A DNA stretch of 64,000 nucleotides from Acanthacorydalis orientalis (lineage: Eukaryota > Arthropoda > Insecta > Megaloptera > Corydalidae): contig CM068314.1 of the NCBI GenBank assembly GCA_034766995.1, positions 12,282,701 through 12,346,700 on the forward strand, read 5' to 3'. The position numbers and the translations under genes are program-made. The notes under the pieces were generated by a model that saw only the letters and a program-made list of their open reading frames with translations, made no database searches and had not been told where the DNA came from. This document shows, piece after piece, positions 24,509 through 36,300 of this stretch (position 1 is its first letter; every line of letters begins with the position of its first letter).

Positions 24509-24545
24509 TCTAGTTTCTATAAATAATTTATTTATAGAAACTAGA
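24509..24545. repeat. Perfect 18-bp inverted repeat (hairpin), 1-nt loop
   Basis: The arm TCTAGTTTCTATAAATAA at 24509-24526 is exactly mirrored at 24528-24545 with a single T between. No longer inverted repeat and no clear target duplication surround it. It could be a hairpin, a replication-slippage product, or the relic of a small palindromic element. Confidence 0.9.
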
Positions 24546-25383
24546 TTGTATTTAATACACTTTCAATAAAACAATAATATCAAGTAAATAAACTCTTACT
24601 AAATATATAAACCAAGTATCACTAGTTAGAAGAGTTTAGTGTACAATTAAATCTATCCATGTTTATTAAATTTATTAATAGTAAATTTATAAATATGACT
24701 AGACAGTACCATTACTAACTAGCAAGAAATGGATGCAAGATATAGTGAAAGATTGTAAGTTTGACCTAATATATTTCTTTGCAATAAATTGTAACCGTTT
24801 TTAAAATTTTTTTAAATAATTAGTTCTCAATTTATCTCTTTTAACCTCTTATTGAAGCCGAGAAGAAAAAAATGAATTATTATAAAATGATGCAATATTA
24901 TTATTCATTCTAGACTCATATATTCTATTAAAGATAGATGTGTCAACATTTTTCAAAATATTTTCATTTTTAATATTATAATTATGATTATTTTCACCTA
25001 CAAAAGATATATTTACTACGAGATTTGTCATGAAAGTAATAATATTGATTATTTAGTATTTGATGAATCAATATTGTGTATATAAAATCTACGTAAGTGT
25101 AATATTTTTACTATTAATATAGCTTACTAAAAAAAATGTATAAATGTTAAGTAGATATCGATTTTCCATAAGTCTAAATTTGAATTTTCATATAGAATCT
25201 AAAATCTCAATCTCTTAATTACTTATCACATCATACTGATACAATAAGAAACTGAATAAAATTTAATCGACAATGGATCAAAATCTTAAACGTACGAAAA
25301 ACAAAACTAATGAGATTCTTGAAGAAGTTCGTGGCAGCAAACTCTTGACACGATAACAGTAACATGTAAAGTGAACTTTAAAC
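24546..25383. other. A+T-rich sequence without recognised features
   Basis: Low-complexity sequence with no coding evidence. The minus-strand frame at 24849-25031 is Asn-rich and unrecognised. Confidence 0.45.
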
Positions 25384-25704
25384 TAGTAAAGTATAATGCC
25401 GTTGGCTGCAGTGGTTAAGAGGTCCGTTTCAAACCCACTCTCAGACACGTTTGCGGCACTGGCCTATGTTAAGATGTTGACATTTTCATGAAGTCAAGAG
25501 CACAGCAATTAGGCATGTACTGCTTACTTACTACTCAATGCGTCTTTGCGGACGGCAAGCCAAGCGCGATATAAGAGCACCGGTTACAGCTTGCTTCCTA
25601 ATTCTCTTCCTGTCTCACTCTTCATTCTTTAGTTCAGTTCTACGTGTTACATTTTCACTTGTTGTAACCATCATCTGCCGCAGACTAGAATTAGTAAATA
25701 ATGC
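25384..25704 (+). mobile_element. Possible tRNA-derived SINE (imperfect)
   Basis: GTTGGCTGCAGTGGTTAAGA at 25401-25420 resembles an RNA polymerase III A box in a tRNA head, and GTTTCAAACCC at 25426-25436 resembles a B box. The spacing between them is only about 11 bp, so part of the head is missing and it cannot be a working tRNA. The body to about 25691 is more G+C-rich than its flanks. Imperfect direct repeats flank it: TAGTAAAGTATAATGC at 25384-25399 and TAGTAAATAATGC at 25692-25704. A chance GC island is the alternative. Confidence 0.4.
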
Positions 25705-25719
25705 AACATAGACAATGTT

Positions 25720-26511
25720 TGCGACTGTTTTCTTTTTGTTAATAGTGAATGTACGATTAATTCAATACTGGAATATATAATTTATACAAAATATTGTAGT
25801 TTACCTTAAAACATCAAATATAAAAATTCAGAATCATTTTTGCATCTTCAGTTCAAAAATTTTATGATGTTTAGCCTTATTTATAATATATATATATATA
25901 TATATATATAAGAAATTAGTACATTACATTAATACAAAACATGAATTAATAAATGTATTTTGGAAGTTTCATTTGAATAAAGAAATTATTTAGAATGCTA
26001 TATCATTTTTAATTATAATTCATAATTTTTCATAATAAAGTAAGTTTTTTTGATTTTCGGGAATGGTAATATGGAAATATATTCATATAAAAAATGACTT
26101 TTTTAAACTGAATACCAAATATTTGTAAAAATCAACGATATTTTGCAGTTCTTTCACAATAGAACTGGATAAATAAATAAAGTTCCTCTTATTTGTAAAG
26201 CACATAAAAGTACTCTTCAATGCATTCAATTCCAGATCATTTTTATTTGCACAAGCAAAGTCTTGTAAGTTTTCGATATCAACGTGTGATACAATTTCTT
26301 TTTGTATAATGTATAATGTTTATGGCCCAGTTTATGAAAAAAGTTTTCATATATAAGCTATAAATAGATTAGTTAAATATAAATAATATCTAAGAAATTC
26401 AGTACTTAATTATAAAATATATAATATATGATTTTAAAAGAATATAAAAGTTTTACAAAGAATACACAAAGAATTTTTTATTGTTAAAATTATGATAGTG
26501 CATCAAATTTT
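25720..26511. other. A+T-rich sequence with one short (TA)n tract
   Basis: (TA)n at 25885-25911. No other feature recognised. Confidence 0.45.
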
Positions 26512-26515
26512 TATA

Positions 26516-26575
<60 letters not shown>
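26512..26575. repeat. (TA)n microsatellite
   Basis: TA repeat with one TATGTATA interruption. Confidence 0.95.
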
Positions 26576-26579
<4 letters not shown>

Positions 26580-26589
26580 TTTGATCATC

Positions 26590-26960
26590 AAGGTATTACT
26601 TATTTCTACGCTACTGTTTATATTAAACCAATAAACGTGAATAATAATACGATGTAGATATGGGTTTGTTTAAATCAGACTAACTGCTATAAATCCAATA
26701 TATAATCTTTATGTTTTGACGCTAATAACGTTTATTTTATTACTACCGCACAAATAAACCCAAATAGCTCACTAAACAAATGTAAACGGGCGTATATAAA
26801 AAGTCTTAATACATTTTAGTACCCGATAAATAAAAACGTTCCGGCTAACAGGTGTGTTATTATTCATACATGTATTAACATTTGTATGCATCTCATAAGA
26901 CACGCAACAAAATGCTAGATATTTATAATGTTTATCGTTGGTATCGAATTTACTTATAGG
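26590..26960. other. Candidate regulatory island with forkhead-like words
   Basis: Several words of the RYAAAYA forkhead type lie close together: CAATAAACG near 26630, CAAATAAACCC near 26752, CTAAACAAATGTAAACG near 26774 and GATAAATAAAAACG near 26825. The stretch is somewhat GC-richer than its flanks and has no open frame. Such words are common in A+T-rich DNA, so this is weak evidence. Confidence 0.25.
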
Positions 26961-29199
26961 TGGTTATAAAACTATCCTTTATGTATTTTTTTTTTATACC
27001 TGAGAACTGAGGATGTCTATAAACGCATTAAACTTGATATAATAATGAAATTTCTGTTCATTGCTGTTAACAGAAAAAGTCTTATCTTGTTTATACTATT
27101 TAATTAATTACGAAATGGTTTTAGGGTTTGGTTGAAATAAGACTACATTTATTTATATGAAACTTTTTAAAAACTTATTTTAAAAATGTAAACTTGACAA
27201 AATGCTCAAAGATACTTTATATGAAATAAGTTTTTTAAACGAAATTTTTAATTAATAAATCTGTAAAAACTTATATAAAATAATATTGTGAATATGCATA
27301 AAATTATTCATTGAATGTATTCTATTTTATATTTTATAATTATTTCATCAAAATCCAAAAACAATAATTCACTAAATTTCTTATAAAAATATTGATTATT
27401 TTTATATACATCATACATATACTTTTTATGTTGTTTGTTTTGTATATTAATTATTTAGTAATAATTTAAGTAAGAAATTTATATAGTAATTTTGAATTTG
27501 ATAAATTTTACTAATATAATATTTGATTTATGCTTCAAATTTTTCAATGAAAGAAAATATTTTTATCAACTAATAACTTATGTTGATAATTTTTAGAAAC
27601 ATTTTTATGCTGAATTTTTAGTTGTAAATAGTTAACAAGTAAGACTAATAATTAATAAGAAGAAATAATATTTTTGTTCTAACTGAATAATTTTAATCAT
27701 TATTTTTTTAAAAAATATTTAATAACATAAATATTTCCAAAGATTGAATTTAACTAAAGAACACATCCAGATATTAAAACAATAATATTTTTATGTTCTT
27801 TTTAAAACTTTCATTTCATAATATATACTAAATAAAATGAAAATTTAGAAGAAGTAAGATGTAGACTACAATAACGCATTAAGAGCAATGTGGCTTAATT
27901 CACTTTCAAGAATGAACTTTTCATTTTCCTACAAATCTCATACATTTATTTTTAAGTTAAATTTTTCAATAATTAATTATTGATCATTTTTATTATTAAA
28001 TATTTTAGTTTAGATGTCAACGCAAATCATACGAGGGGTGTTAAGATAAGGTGTACAGAAAAATTTGTTCTTTTTCCTACAAACAGATTTTTTAGTAACT
28101 CAACGCTCTGAGAATGATACAATAAAATCAAAATATGTATAAAAAAGAATTAAAGTAATTATTAATCAATTGTTAAACATTTTTGATCAAAAAAATATAT
28201 GGTTTGTGGGTGTGTGAAAATTTATTTTTGAACATAAAATGAAGATTTTTACCATATATCTATATTTGTAAAGTCCATAACATCATTTAATAAATAATAA
28301 ATCTAATTAAGTCTGGAACTCACAACAAAAATCAATTATAAAAAAGCTCCTTTTAGAAAATTGAATGGAAAAACTCATTTGTAACCAAAAAATGAATTTT
28401 ACAAAATAGCAAATTAAATGGGGATATTTTATTTCTCTTTTAAAAAATAAATAAAATCAGCGTTTTTAACATGTTATGATTTGCCTTTTAAAAGTGTTGT
28501 ACACGTATTTGTGGAATGTCATGAGGAATAAATATTATGTTTACTTTTAGGAGAGATGTATGAGCAAAAAGGTGTTCTAAATAAATATCATATTTTGAAA
28601 TAATAATGATATTATATCATTAATATTTCAAAATCAATTCTAACGTAATTAACACACTTAAATGAGTGAAATTTTATTCCTAACACAAATATCGTCGAAA
28701 TGAAGATTTTTGTTAAGTTTGTATAAAAAAGAAAGATGGATTTGATCAATTTTTTATTTATTAAATGATTAATTAAACAATGTTGTTGTAAGATAAACAT
28801 TTAGAAACAATTTTAGAATATATTTAAAAATATATCAGTCAAATCCAATTTTATGACATACTTTTTATTAATTGATTTAGTTTATATGTTTATGACATAT
28901 TTTACTTTTTAAAGATTTGTAATTTAATATTATATTCGTTTCAAATATAAAGAATGGAAATTTATTTCGAGCTTACATAAGTAATAAATTAATGAAACTT
29001 CATAGGCGCAAATATAAATGAAATTTGGAAAAATTGCTAATTTATTTGAAACAAACTATATACAGAGTAATGTAAAGCATGAATTATTTATACATTTAAA
29101 AATCCAGGCCATCTTTACAGTTGGATAGACTAGGGTAGTTAGGACAGCAGGTAAATATATAAAAGTATATGAATGTATATTTTATATGTAATGTTCGCA
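26961..29199. other. A+T-rich sequence without recognised features
   Basis: No coding evidence and no paired repeat ends. A lone ACGAGGGGTGTT word near 28033 resembles some mariner ends but has no partner. The minus frame at 28612-28800 is low complexity. Confidence 0.45.
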
Positions 29200-29410
29200 A
29201 GATTGAACGTACGATAATTGTTGCTGACAGTTGACAACGTGGTAGTACAACATTTTATAGGGTTTCATAAGCCGCATGAATCATTCATACGACTGAAATT
29301 TTCATATGACGTAAGCAAATTCATTTTAATTTTTTTTTAGGAAATCATTCGGACTACAATTTATTCAAATGACTTTGCGAAACAACAGTTGAATACTGTG
29401 CGATGTCTAT
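29200..29410. other. Small GC-richer island
   Basis: Balanced composition (ttgaacgtacgataattgtt near 29203, cataagccgcatgaatc near 29267) with no open frame. Candidate conserved non-coding element by composition. Confidence 0.25.
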
Positions 29411-29996
29411 TTAAGTCAAGTATAAATTATATTCATTTTAAATAATGTGTAATTGTCATATATTTGTAGTATGAAATTTTAACACGTCTTGCAAAAAATT
29501 ATTCATATATGTTGATTTAAATCAGTACAATGTTGATATGCATCATTGTTTTATTTTAATGAAGTTTTTGTTATACTTACATATGCAAAAAGGTGAAGAT
29601 TGTATCTAGTTATATTTTTACAGGACGATTTTTTTAGCAAAAATACTTTTAATAGAATTTTATCCTTTGTTTACTTGTAGAATACTTGATATTTAAATTA
29701 ACAGATTTCCTCAAATAACATTTCAAGTACTTATATTTTACACCACTTTAAAACTGAAAATATGTATTTTGTTCTTAATCATACAATTAAAATTACCTTT
29801 GTATCCACTTCTATTTAAAATATTATACTTTATACAAGAAGAAACGATTTTATTCTATAAAAATTATTTTAATTTAATAATTATTTATTTAAATGCTAAC
29901 TGAATACGAAGATGTAAAGAATAACAGAAAATTCAGTTTATTATTGAACTGAATTTATTTTATATTAGTTATTTTGTTTGTTATCTACGACATATT

Positions 29997-30036
<40 letters not shown>

Positions 30037-30655
30037 AATAAGTTTAAATTCATTTTAATTTACCAAATAATTCGTTTTTGGTTTTAAAATTTGTATTTGA
30101 TAAAATTTATAATTTATGAAAACAACAAATTAATATTATTTCTTAATATCATTTATCAAAAAAGAAAAAAAATAGTTATTTAAAACTTACAAATAAAATC
30201 TATAATATGTCATGGAAATAAATACTGGTATTTAATCAAATTTGTTTAAAATATAGTTATTTGTTTTATTGAAAAAATGAATCAATTCAATTTATTATAA
30301 AATATTAATCAAGTACAAAAAATTAATACTTTTCGAAAATAAATCTGTAACAAATATATTTATTTTTTATATGAATCAATTTCATATTTGTATTACTTTA
30401 TATAATTGTGATATGGTAAATTACAACGTGATTATACTTGTGATATGGCTAATTAATTTTGAGAAGTGATGTATTATCTGTAATTATTACCTGGAATAAA
30501 ATTTATGGTTACGAATTTATAAGCGAAAACCATACCATTCACTTATATTTATGTAATAAATATGTACAGGTTAATCAAAAAATGTGTATTACAGTGATTA
30601 TACTTTTTTATTAATTGATGAAGGATAAAGAATATTTAAGTAATTAGATATTCTT

Positions 30656-30746
<91 letters not shown>

Positions 30747-31610
30747 TAATTATAAATATTATTTGATTGAAATAATATTGAAATGATTTTATTTAATTTT
30801 TTTAATGGAAACATTTTATCATATTATGTTTTTCATGTTAATAATATGACAAGATCAGTAATAGAATAATCTTATAGTGAAATTATTTGTTTGTTTAAAA
30901 GTAGACAATCCTAGATGATCATAATTTTTATGCAGATGACAATACTCATAGCTTCCAATTCACAATCTATTGTTTACTGTCCCTTTGTGTGAGCCATTAA
31001 ATTGTAGTGCCTTTCAATAATACAACATACAACAAGTGAAATAGAGTGATCCGTTGTGGAAGTTATGTTTGGAAAACGTCCTGTTAAACGGAACCGCGAC
31101 GACAAACTTTCTAAGTTAGAGAGAAAATTGAGTTCGAGAACTGTTTGTTTAAAATAAAACAAATAAATAAATTGACACTGGTTGCAAACAAATACATTAG
31201 ATCATATCGAAAAAAAGTCATTAGTAATCGATTTTATTATTAGTTTGCTAGAAAATGAGATTTTATATTTTTTCCTTGTATTTTTGTTCTTATCGTCAAA
31301 TTGTAATATTTGATTTTTATATATTCTTATTAACAATTGAAAAATGTATCTAAAAATGTGTGGATAAATTAATACTTTCATCACATTTTATAATGGATTC
31401 TTGAATTTAATTTCTGTTTAGTAATTGTGTTTATAAAGAATTTGTATGAAACTTTAATTTTATAATAATTTGTTTAGCGTTGATTTTTATTATTTACTTT
31501 TATGTAATAAATCAATCTTCATTTTTAAAAATAATGTATGCAAGGAAATATGTTAAACATTTTATAAATTCAAGATACTATTACATTTTCTCAAATCATA
31601 ACCTAAGTTT
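29411..31610. other. A+T-rich sequence with (TA)n tracts
   Basis: (TA)n at 30001-30033 and a double tract at 30658-30743. A modest GC-richer patch at about 31040-31130 carries a short minus-strand frame without recognisable domains. Confidence 0.45.
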
Positions 31611-31622
31611 AACGAATGGTAC

Positions 31623-31704
31623 GTTCATATTTTGTGGGCGCTAATTACCTTAGCTGTCAACGTGGCCTAAAACCCCAAACAACAACAACAAGTGTTCATA
31701 TTTT
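31623..31704 (+). mobile_element. Extremely 5'-truncated retroposon with 11-bp target-site duplication
   Basis: GTTCATATTTT occurs at 31623-31633 and again, perfectly, at 31694-31704. Between them is a 58-60 bp insert starting GTGGGCGCTAATTACC and ending in a CAACAACAACAA tail (about 31677-31691). A short direct repeat flanking a 3'-terminal fragment with a simple-repeat tail is the signature of target-primed reverse transcription by a non-LTR element. The GC-rich 3' end with a (CAA)n tail resembles the 3' ends of arthropod non-LTR elements or their SINEs. The parent element cannot be named from 58 bp. Confidence 0.85.
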
Positions 31705-32319
31705 AGAGACATATAATAAAAATCACAATATTCTATTTTGGATATTCAGTCTAGTGATAAGGTTTCTTCTGGGAATAGAATTAATTGCATGTGCTTCAAT
31801 TCTTTTACTGACGGTAAATATAAAAATATAATTATTTCACAATATAGAATCCAAATATATTCCCGCTTCACTTTATAATATATACCTATTCATATCTTTT
31901 CTATAAATTTCTACTCTAATTTTAAACGTATGATCATTTTTATAAAAACATGATGATGAAACTAATCGTTGACTTATTAGATAGGTTAAAAAAACAACCT
32001 TGAGTTTTTTAGAAATGAGTTTTCACTCCATAATAGAATACACTTTTTTTTCTGATGAAAAATATGCTATCATAATTATTGATAATTTTTAATTTTTCAA
32101 AATTTGAAGACTGAGTACAATGGAATTCTAATTAAAATTCATGATTCAAAAGTAATCAATTGTCAATTATTGAACATTTTTGATTAGAAAAAATAATTTT
32201 TGAGGAAGAAAAAAACAATTGTGAAAGTGCACGAACAATAGTGTCGAAAATTATATTGAAAAAAGTGTATGTTATTTGTCTTACAAATATTAAACTAAAG
32301 AATACTTGTTTTTTAGCAC
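31705..32319. other. A+T-rich sequence without recognised features
   Basis: No coding evidence. It contains one copy of a recurring word, ATTATTGAACATTTTTGATT, at 32167-32186. Confidence 0.45.
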
Positions 32320-32640
32320 CTAAATAGGACTATTGAGCTTATAATCTCTATCTAAAAAGAAGCAAATAGCTTTTCTCTGTATACGTTAAATATTTCGAGT
32401 TTTACAGACTTTATTTGGATCTGATACACTACTACAGTATTCTAATAATAGTTTTACCAGTGTAAAATAAACTCTATCTTTTATTTTTACATCACACTGT
32501 TTAATTGTTCTCATTACAAATTCAAAACTATAATGAGCTTTTCTAACAATCATCCGTATGCGATATTCCCACGATAGAAATGAATTTAATGTCACCTCTA
32601 GACACATACGAATCTCATGATTTTATCTTCACTATTTGAT
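32320..32640 (-). pseudogene. CR1/Jockey-like reverse transcriptase C-terminal fragment
   Basis: Minus-strand reading from about 32607 gives LSWEYRIRMIVRKAHYSFEF, then VMRTIKQCDVKIKDRVYFTL, then VKLLLEYCSSVSDP. This is the region after the catalytic core of CR1/Jockey-type reverse transcriptases, where family members read like 'LxxxVRPLLEYASxVWDP'. The Trp of the usual VWDP motif is Ser here. A stop follows soon after; the continuation IQRKAICFF in the same area fits the family's 'VQRRAARFV' segment. Nothing upstream (the catalytic YADD) or downstream (3' tail) survives, so this is a dead fragment of roughly 300 bp. Confidence 0.8.
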
Positions 32641-32778
32641 ATGATGATTTTTTTATATTGTAAATCGAAAGAAAGTATTCATTGGTACGTTAAATCTCAT
32701 ATAATGACACTTATCATGTAGTCAGTTTTGTTTGTATCTTCTGGAAGCAATTGAATACAGAATTCAGGTAAAAAATTC

Positions 32779-32842
32779 TATATATATATATATATAGATG
32801 TATATGTATATATGTGTATATTTATATGTATATATATATTTA
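32779..32842. repeat. Degenerate (TA)n/(TATG)n microsatellite
   Basis: TA repeat with TAGATG, TATGTATA and TGTGTATA variants. Confidence 0.85.
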
Positions 32843-33029
32843 TAAAAAAGTTTTTACATACGTATTTAAACAAACGATGTTTTGATTAGAGAAAACAACA
32901 TTTGTGTGTGATACACAATTCCGGAAATTAAAATGGTCGATACGGAAAACCATGCCTGAAGTGTCCATATTCATGAATAAAAATAAAGTACGAAATGTGT
33001 GAATACGATGATGTCGTATTACACACATA

Positions 33030-33440
33030 TATATTTATAATTCGAGTATGGAGAACGGCCTACAAAATAAACAGCGATAGAAACACGTCAGGAATATCCG
33101 GGAGACAACCGGTAGATATCTCGTAAACTGCGTCGACAACACAACAATGTCCGACAAGAATTCAATAGCATTTACATTATTGTGGGAGCGCAGGCCATGG
33201 CTGTGACACGAGTATAAAGCACCTTCCTTGTTGATGTAAGCAGCCAATGTTTCTAGATCACTTCACTCGCGCTATTGTTTTCGTTCTGGAATCGACAACA
33301 TGTGCTACAAAGAAAATCGGCCTCGTTCTCTCTTACAAAATAAACGAATAACAATAAATGTTTATTCTTTTGTTGAAATCGTTTATGTCGATAAATGTAT
33401 TCATCGTGTCGATGACGGTCCTGTCAATTTTGCTGAAAGT
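33030..33440. other. GC-richer island, candidate non-coding element
   Basis: About 400 bp with many CpGs (gagaacggcc, atatccgggag, aactgcgtcgacaac, cactcgcgctatt). Frames of 62-74 codons are open on both strands, as expected for balanced composition, and none shows a domain or clean splice context. Candidate conserved element or unrecognised exon. Confidence 0.35.
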
Positions 33441-34660
33441 TTATGTAAACTCTGTTTTATTTTTATTTTCTATCGTTTGCGATTTTTTCTCTATATACGA
33501 GTATGTATAATTGAGTTGAAATGAATATTTTTAAATTACATTTTATAGGTAGATGAAATTAGATTTCATATTTTTTTAAATAATAGATTTTTAAAATTAT
33601 GTATTTATCATAATAAATACTTTGGAACTGTGGCTATACAGAATTTCAAAATTATTTTTTCACTTTCCTGTAAATAAAAAATATTTTTTTCTGATTAAAA
33701 ATATTGAAAAATTAATTATCGATCATTTTTTATTGTCCTGCAATTTTCTTCTTATTTTCACAAGTATATCGTAAATACGAATTTTGGAATAACACTAAAA
33801 TATGTACATTGATATTTTATATTAGTTCATGCTTTTTTATTTATCTTAATTAAACAAAAAGAAGCAAACATTTAAACTAGAATCGTTCCTAGAATATAAT
33901 TAATATGTTCACATTCATAAAATTTTTATATTATATCAAATTAAAATAATAAAAGTGTATTTTTCAAATTTTAATTAATGATAAAAAATTCTAATGTCCT
34001 ACAAAAATGATTTCTAATATAAAAATTCTATTTATTTGGTAATGAGTAAATTGTTAATACACTACCTTTATTTTTAGTACAAATTATTGATTTAAGATGA
34101 AAAATTTTAATGATGACAGATTTTTATTTAAAAAATCAGAAACCATAATGGCTGTTTTATCATCATTTCACAAAACTGAAAATATTTGAATCTAGATGGA
34201 TACAAATTACATTGCTTCTATATCTAGCATCCCAGAAGGTAACAACATTTCACAACTAATATAAAACATGTTGGGTAAAGTAGCTAATGCATACAAATAA
34301 AAGATTTAACGATAACACACACTTGAAAATCTTTAATTCAACAGAACGAGGCAGAACACACAAAGTGCATATGAATAAAAGGTACTTCATTCCAGTCTAC
34401 CGTGTTCATTACTCGTGAGTCTATCTGTATAAATGCTACATGTGCTTTGATCTACAGAAGATTCAGTATAATACATAGACAAGAGGATACATAACATTTC
34501 GAAACAGCAGAAAAAAAATAATGATTCTTATGGGATCGCTTTTAAAAGTCTTATGCTGAGATTGTAACTGACATATTATTGTTGCGTTATGCAATTTGAT
34601 ATGATTAGACTCATCTTTTATTTATTTCGTTGAAATTAAAAAAATATGAGTATACATGCA
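33441..34660. other. A+T-rich sequence without recognised features
   Basis: Mostly A+T-rich. The piece at about 34340-34480 is slightly GC-richer. No coding evidence. Confidence 0.4.
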
Positions 34661-34720
34661 AATATATATATATATATATATGTATAGAAATATATACATA
34701 CGTATATATATATATATATG
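34661..34720. repeat. (TA)n microsatellite, interrupted
   Basis: TA repeats with TGTATAGAAATATATACATACG between two pure tracts; they lead directly into the GC-rich hairpin patch. Confidence 0.9.
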
Positions 34721-34726
34721 TCTACA

Positions 34727-34790
34727 TTAGGGGGCTTCGCCCCCTAATCGCTACGCTCACCAATCGCCGGGCTCGCTGCGTTCACCCACT
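34727..34790. other. GC-rich hairpin patch inside TA repeats
   Basis: TTAGGGGG at 34727-34734 and CCCCCTAA at 34740-34747 form a perfect 8-bp stem around CTTCG, a very stable hairpin. The next 43 bp hold two related G+C-rich pieces, AATCGCTACGCTCACC and AATCGCCGGGCTCGCTGCG. Composition changes abruptly on both sides, with (TA)n on the left. It looks like an inserted short unit and not host background, but no target duplication was found. Function unknown. Confidence 0.7.
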
Positions 34791-34892
34791 TCTCATTTAT
34801 ATGTATGTAATGTAACTGAATGAAACAATAAACATATTTTTTAAAACTCGTTTATGTCTATGTAATCATTCTCGAAGATATATTGCAACATG

Positions 34893-34911
34893 TTATATAT
34901 ACATATATACA

Positions 34912-34949
<38 letters not shown>
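34893..34949. repeat. (TA)n microsatellite
   Basis: TA repeat with ACATATATACATTC interruption near the start. Confidence 0.9.
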
Positions 34950-34951
<2 letters not shown>

Positions 34952-35093
34952 TATGTTTATATAATCATTATTGCAGACAAATTGCAGCGTGTTATTTTAT
35001 AAATAAGATAAACATATTTTGGTACCATAGAAACCTTGACATCATAAATAAATGATTCGACGTTATCGATTTTTTTAAGAATAATTTTGATTT

Positions 35094-35096
<3 letters not shown>

Positions 35097-35136
<40 letters not shown>
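35097..35136. repeat. (TA)n microsatellite
   Basis: Pure TA repeat. Confidence 0.95.
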
Positions 35137-35138
<2 letters not shown>

Positions 35139-35429
35139 AACGTGTTAGGCCTATAAAAAAGTAGAAGAATCACTCAAAACCAATGTCGTCCAATTTATTC
35201 AAGCATTAAAAAAAATTTCTAAGAAAAATCTCAATGACAGTTCTCATATATAAATAAGTAAATATAATAAACTATTTTCTAGGACTATTTAAGATGCGTT
35301 TTAAGTGAAAAGTATATAAATTGAATAGAAAGACAGTTGAATAAAATTACAGATAACTATTTGAAATTTAATTAAAATAAATTCGCTTGACTGAAAATAG
35401 TTTTGATGTAGTATGTATAAAATAATAGT

Positions 35430-36300
35430 GATATTTCTAAACTGTAAATGAATTGCAGTGGAAATTTCAGTTGAGTAAATCTTTTCATTTGAAATGAACA
35501 GATATATCGCAACAAACAAAATTATGCTTCATGTATGAAGTGATGCGTAAGAATAGATACTTAATTTATCGAATGCAGATAAGATCGAATGAAGTAGAAA
35601 GAAAATATCAGAGTAATGAGATAATAATAAAATAATACTCGTTAGGTAATAAATTGAAAAAAATACACAATGTTTGATATAAATAAACTTAGATTATTAA
35701 ATGAATCATATTTTATAGTAAAAATTTCAACTTATAACGAAAAAATATTTTTTAAAAAAGTAAACATTGATAAAACATGCAAAAATTAACAAAAATCTAT
35801 TTTTAAACATCTATTTTCAATTTTTATCTAAAAGTATTTATCTTTATAATAAATAATCAATTAATCACAACGAATTTAATAATTTAAACATTCACATTTT
35901 GGTGTAAGGAATCCATGACCTGTAGTATATCAAATTTATTGAAAAATATAGTTATTTAAAATAATTTCAACTTAAATCAATATTAAAATATAAATAAAGA
36001 CAAGTTAATAATTAAAAAAGAGTTTGTTGTAGAAATTTTAATTTATAAGATCGAAATGTTATATTTTTTAAAAAATAATATTAATAAATGATCAAGAAAA
36101 TGCAATTGAAAAATCTGTTTTTGTAATTGAATAAATATTTTCATATAAAGTGAACAAATATATCACAAGAAACAAATTTATACTTCACTTATGGAATGAT
36201 GTGAAAGAATAGACACTTTTAATAAGGTCAAATTATCACTTTAAATATAATGAAATACTAATAAAATATTACAGTTAATCAATAAATTCAAAAAATGCTA
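35430..36300 (+). repeat. Diverged local direct duplication
   Basis: About 35450-35660 and 36080-36290 share a long collinear alignment. TGAACAGATATATCGCAACA at the first is TGAACAAATATATCACAAGA at the second. Further on, GTGATGCGTAAGAATAGATA matches ATGATGTGAAAGAATAGACA. The two blocks lie about 650 bp apart. The match is interrupted by indels, so this is old. No function is evident. Confidence 0.6.

Noticed and set aside
25400..25440. A tRNA gene
   Set aside because: The A- and B-box-like words are only about 11 bp apart and no acceptor stem or cloverleaf can be formed; kept only as a possible SINE head.
28033..28050. ACGAGGGGTGTT as a mariner-type end (and TACGAGGGTTG near 53552)
   Set aside because: Each is a single short word with no partner end, and the two do not flank a shared element.
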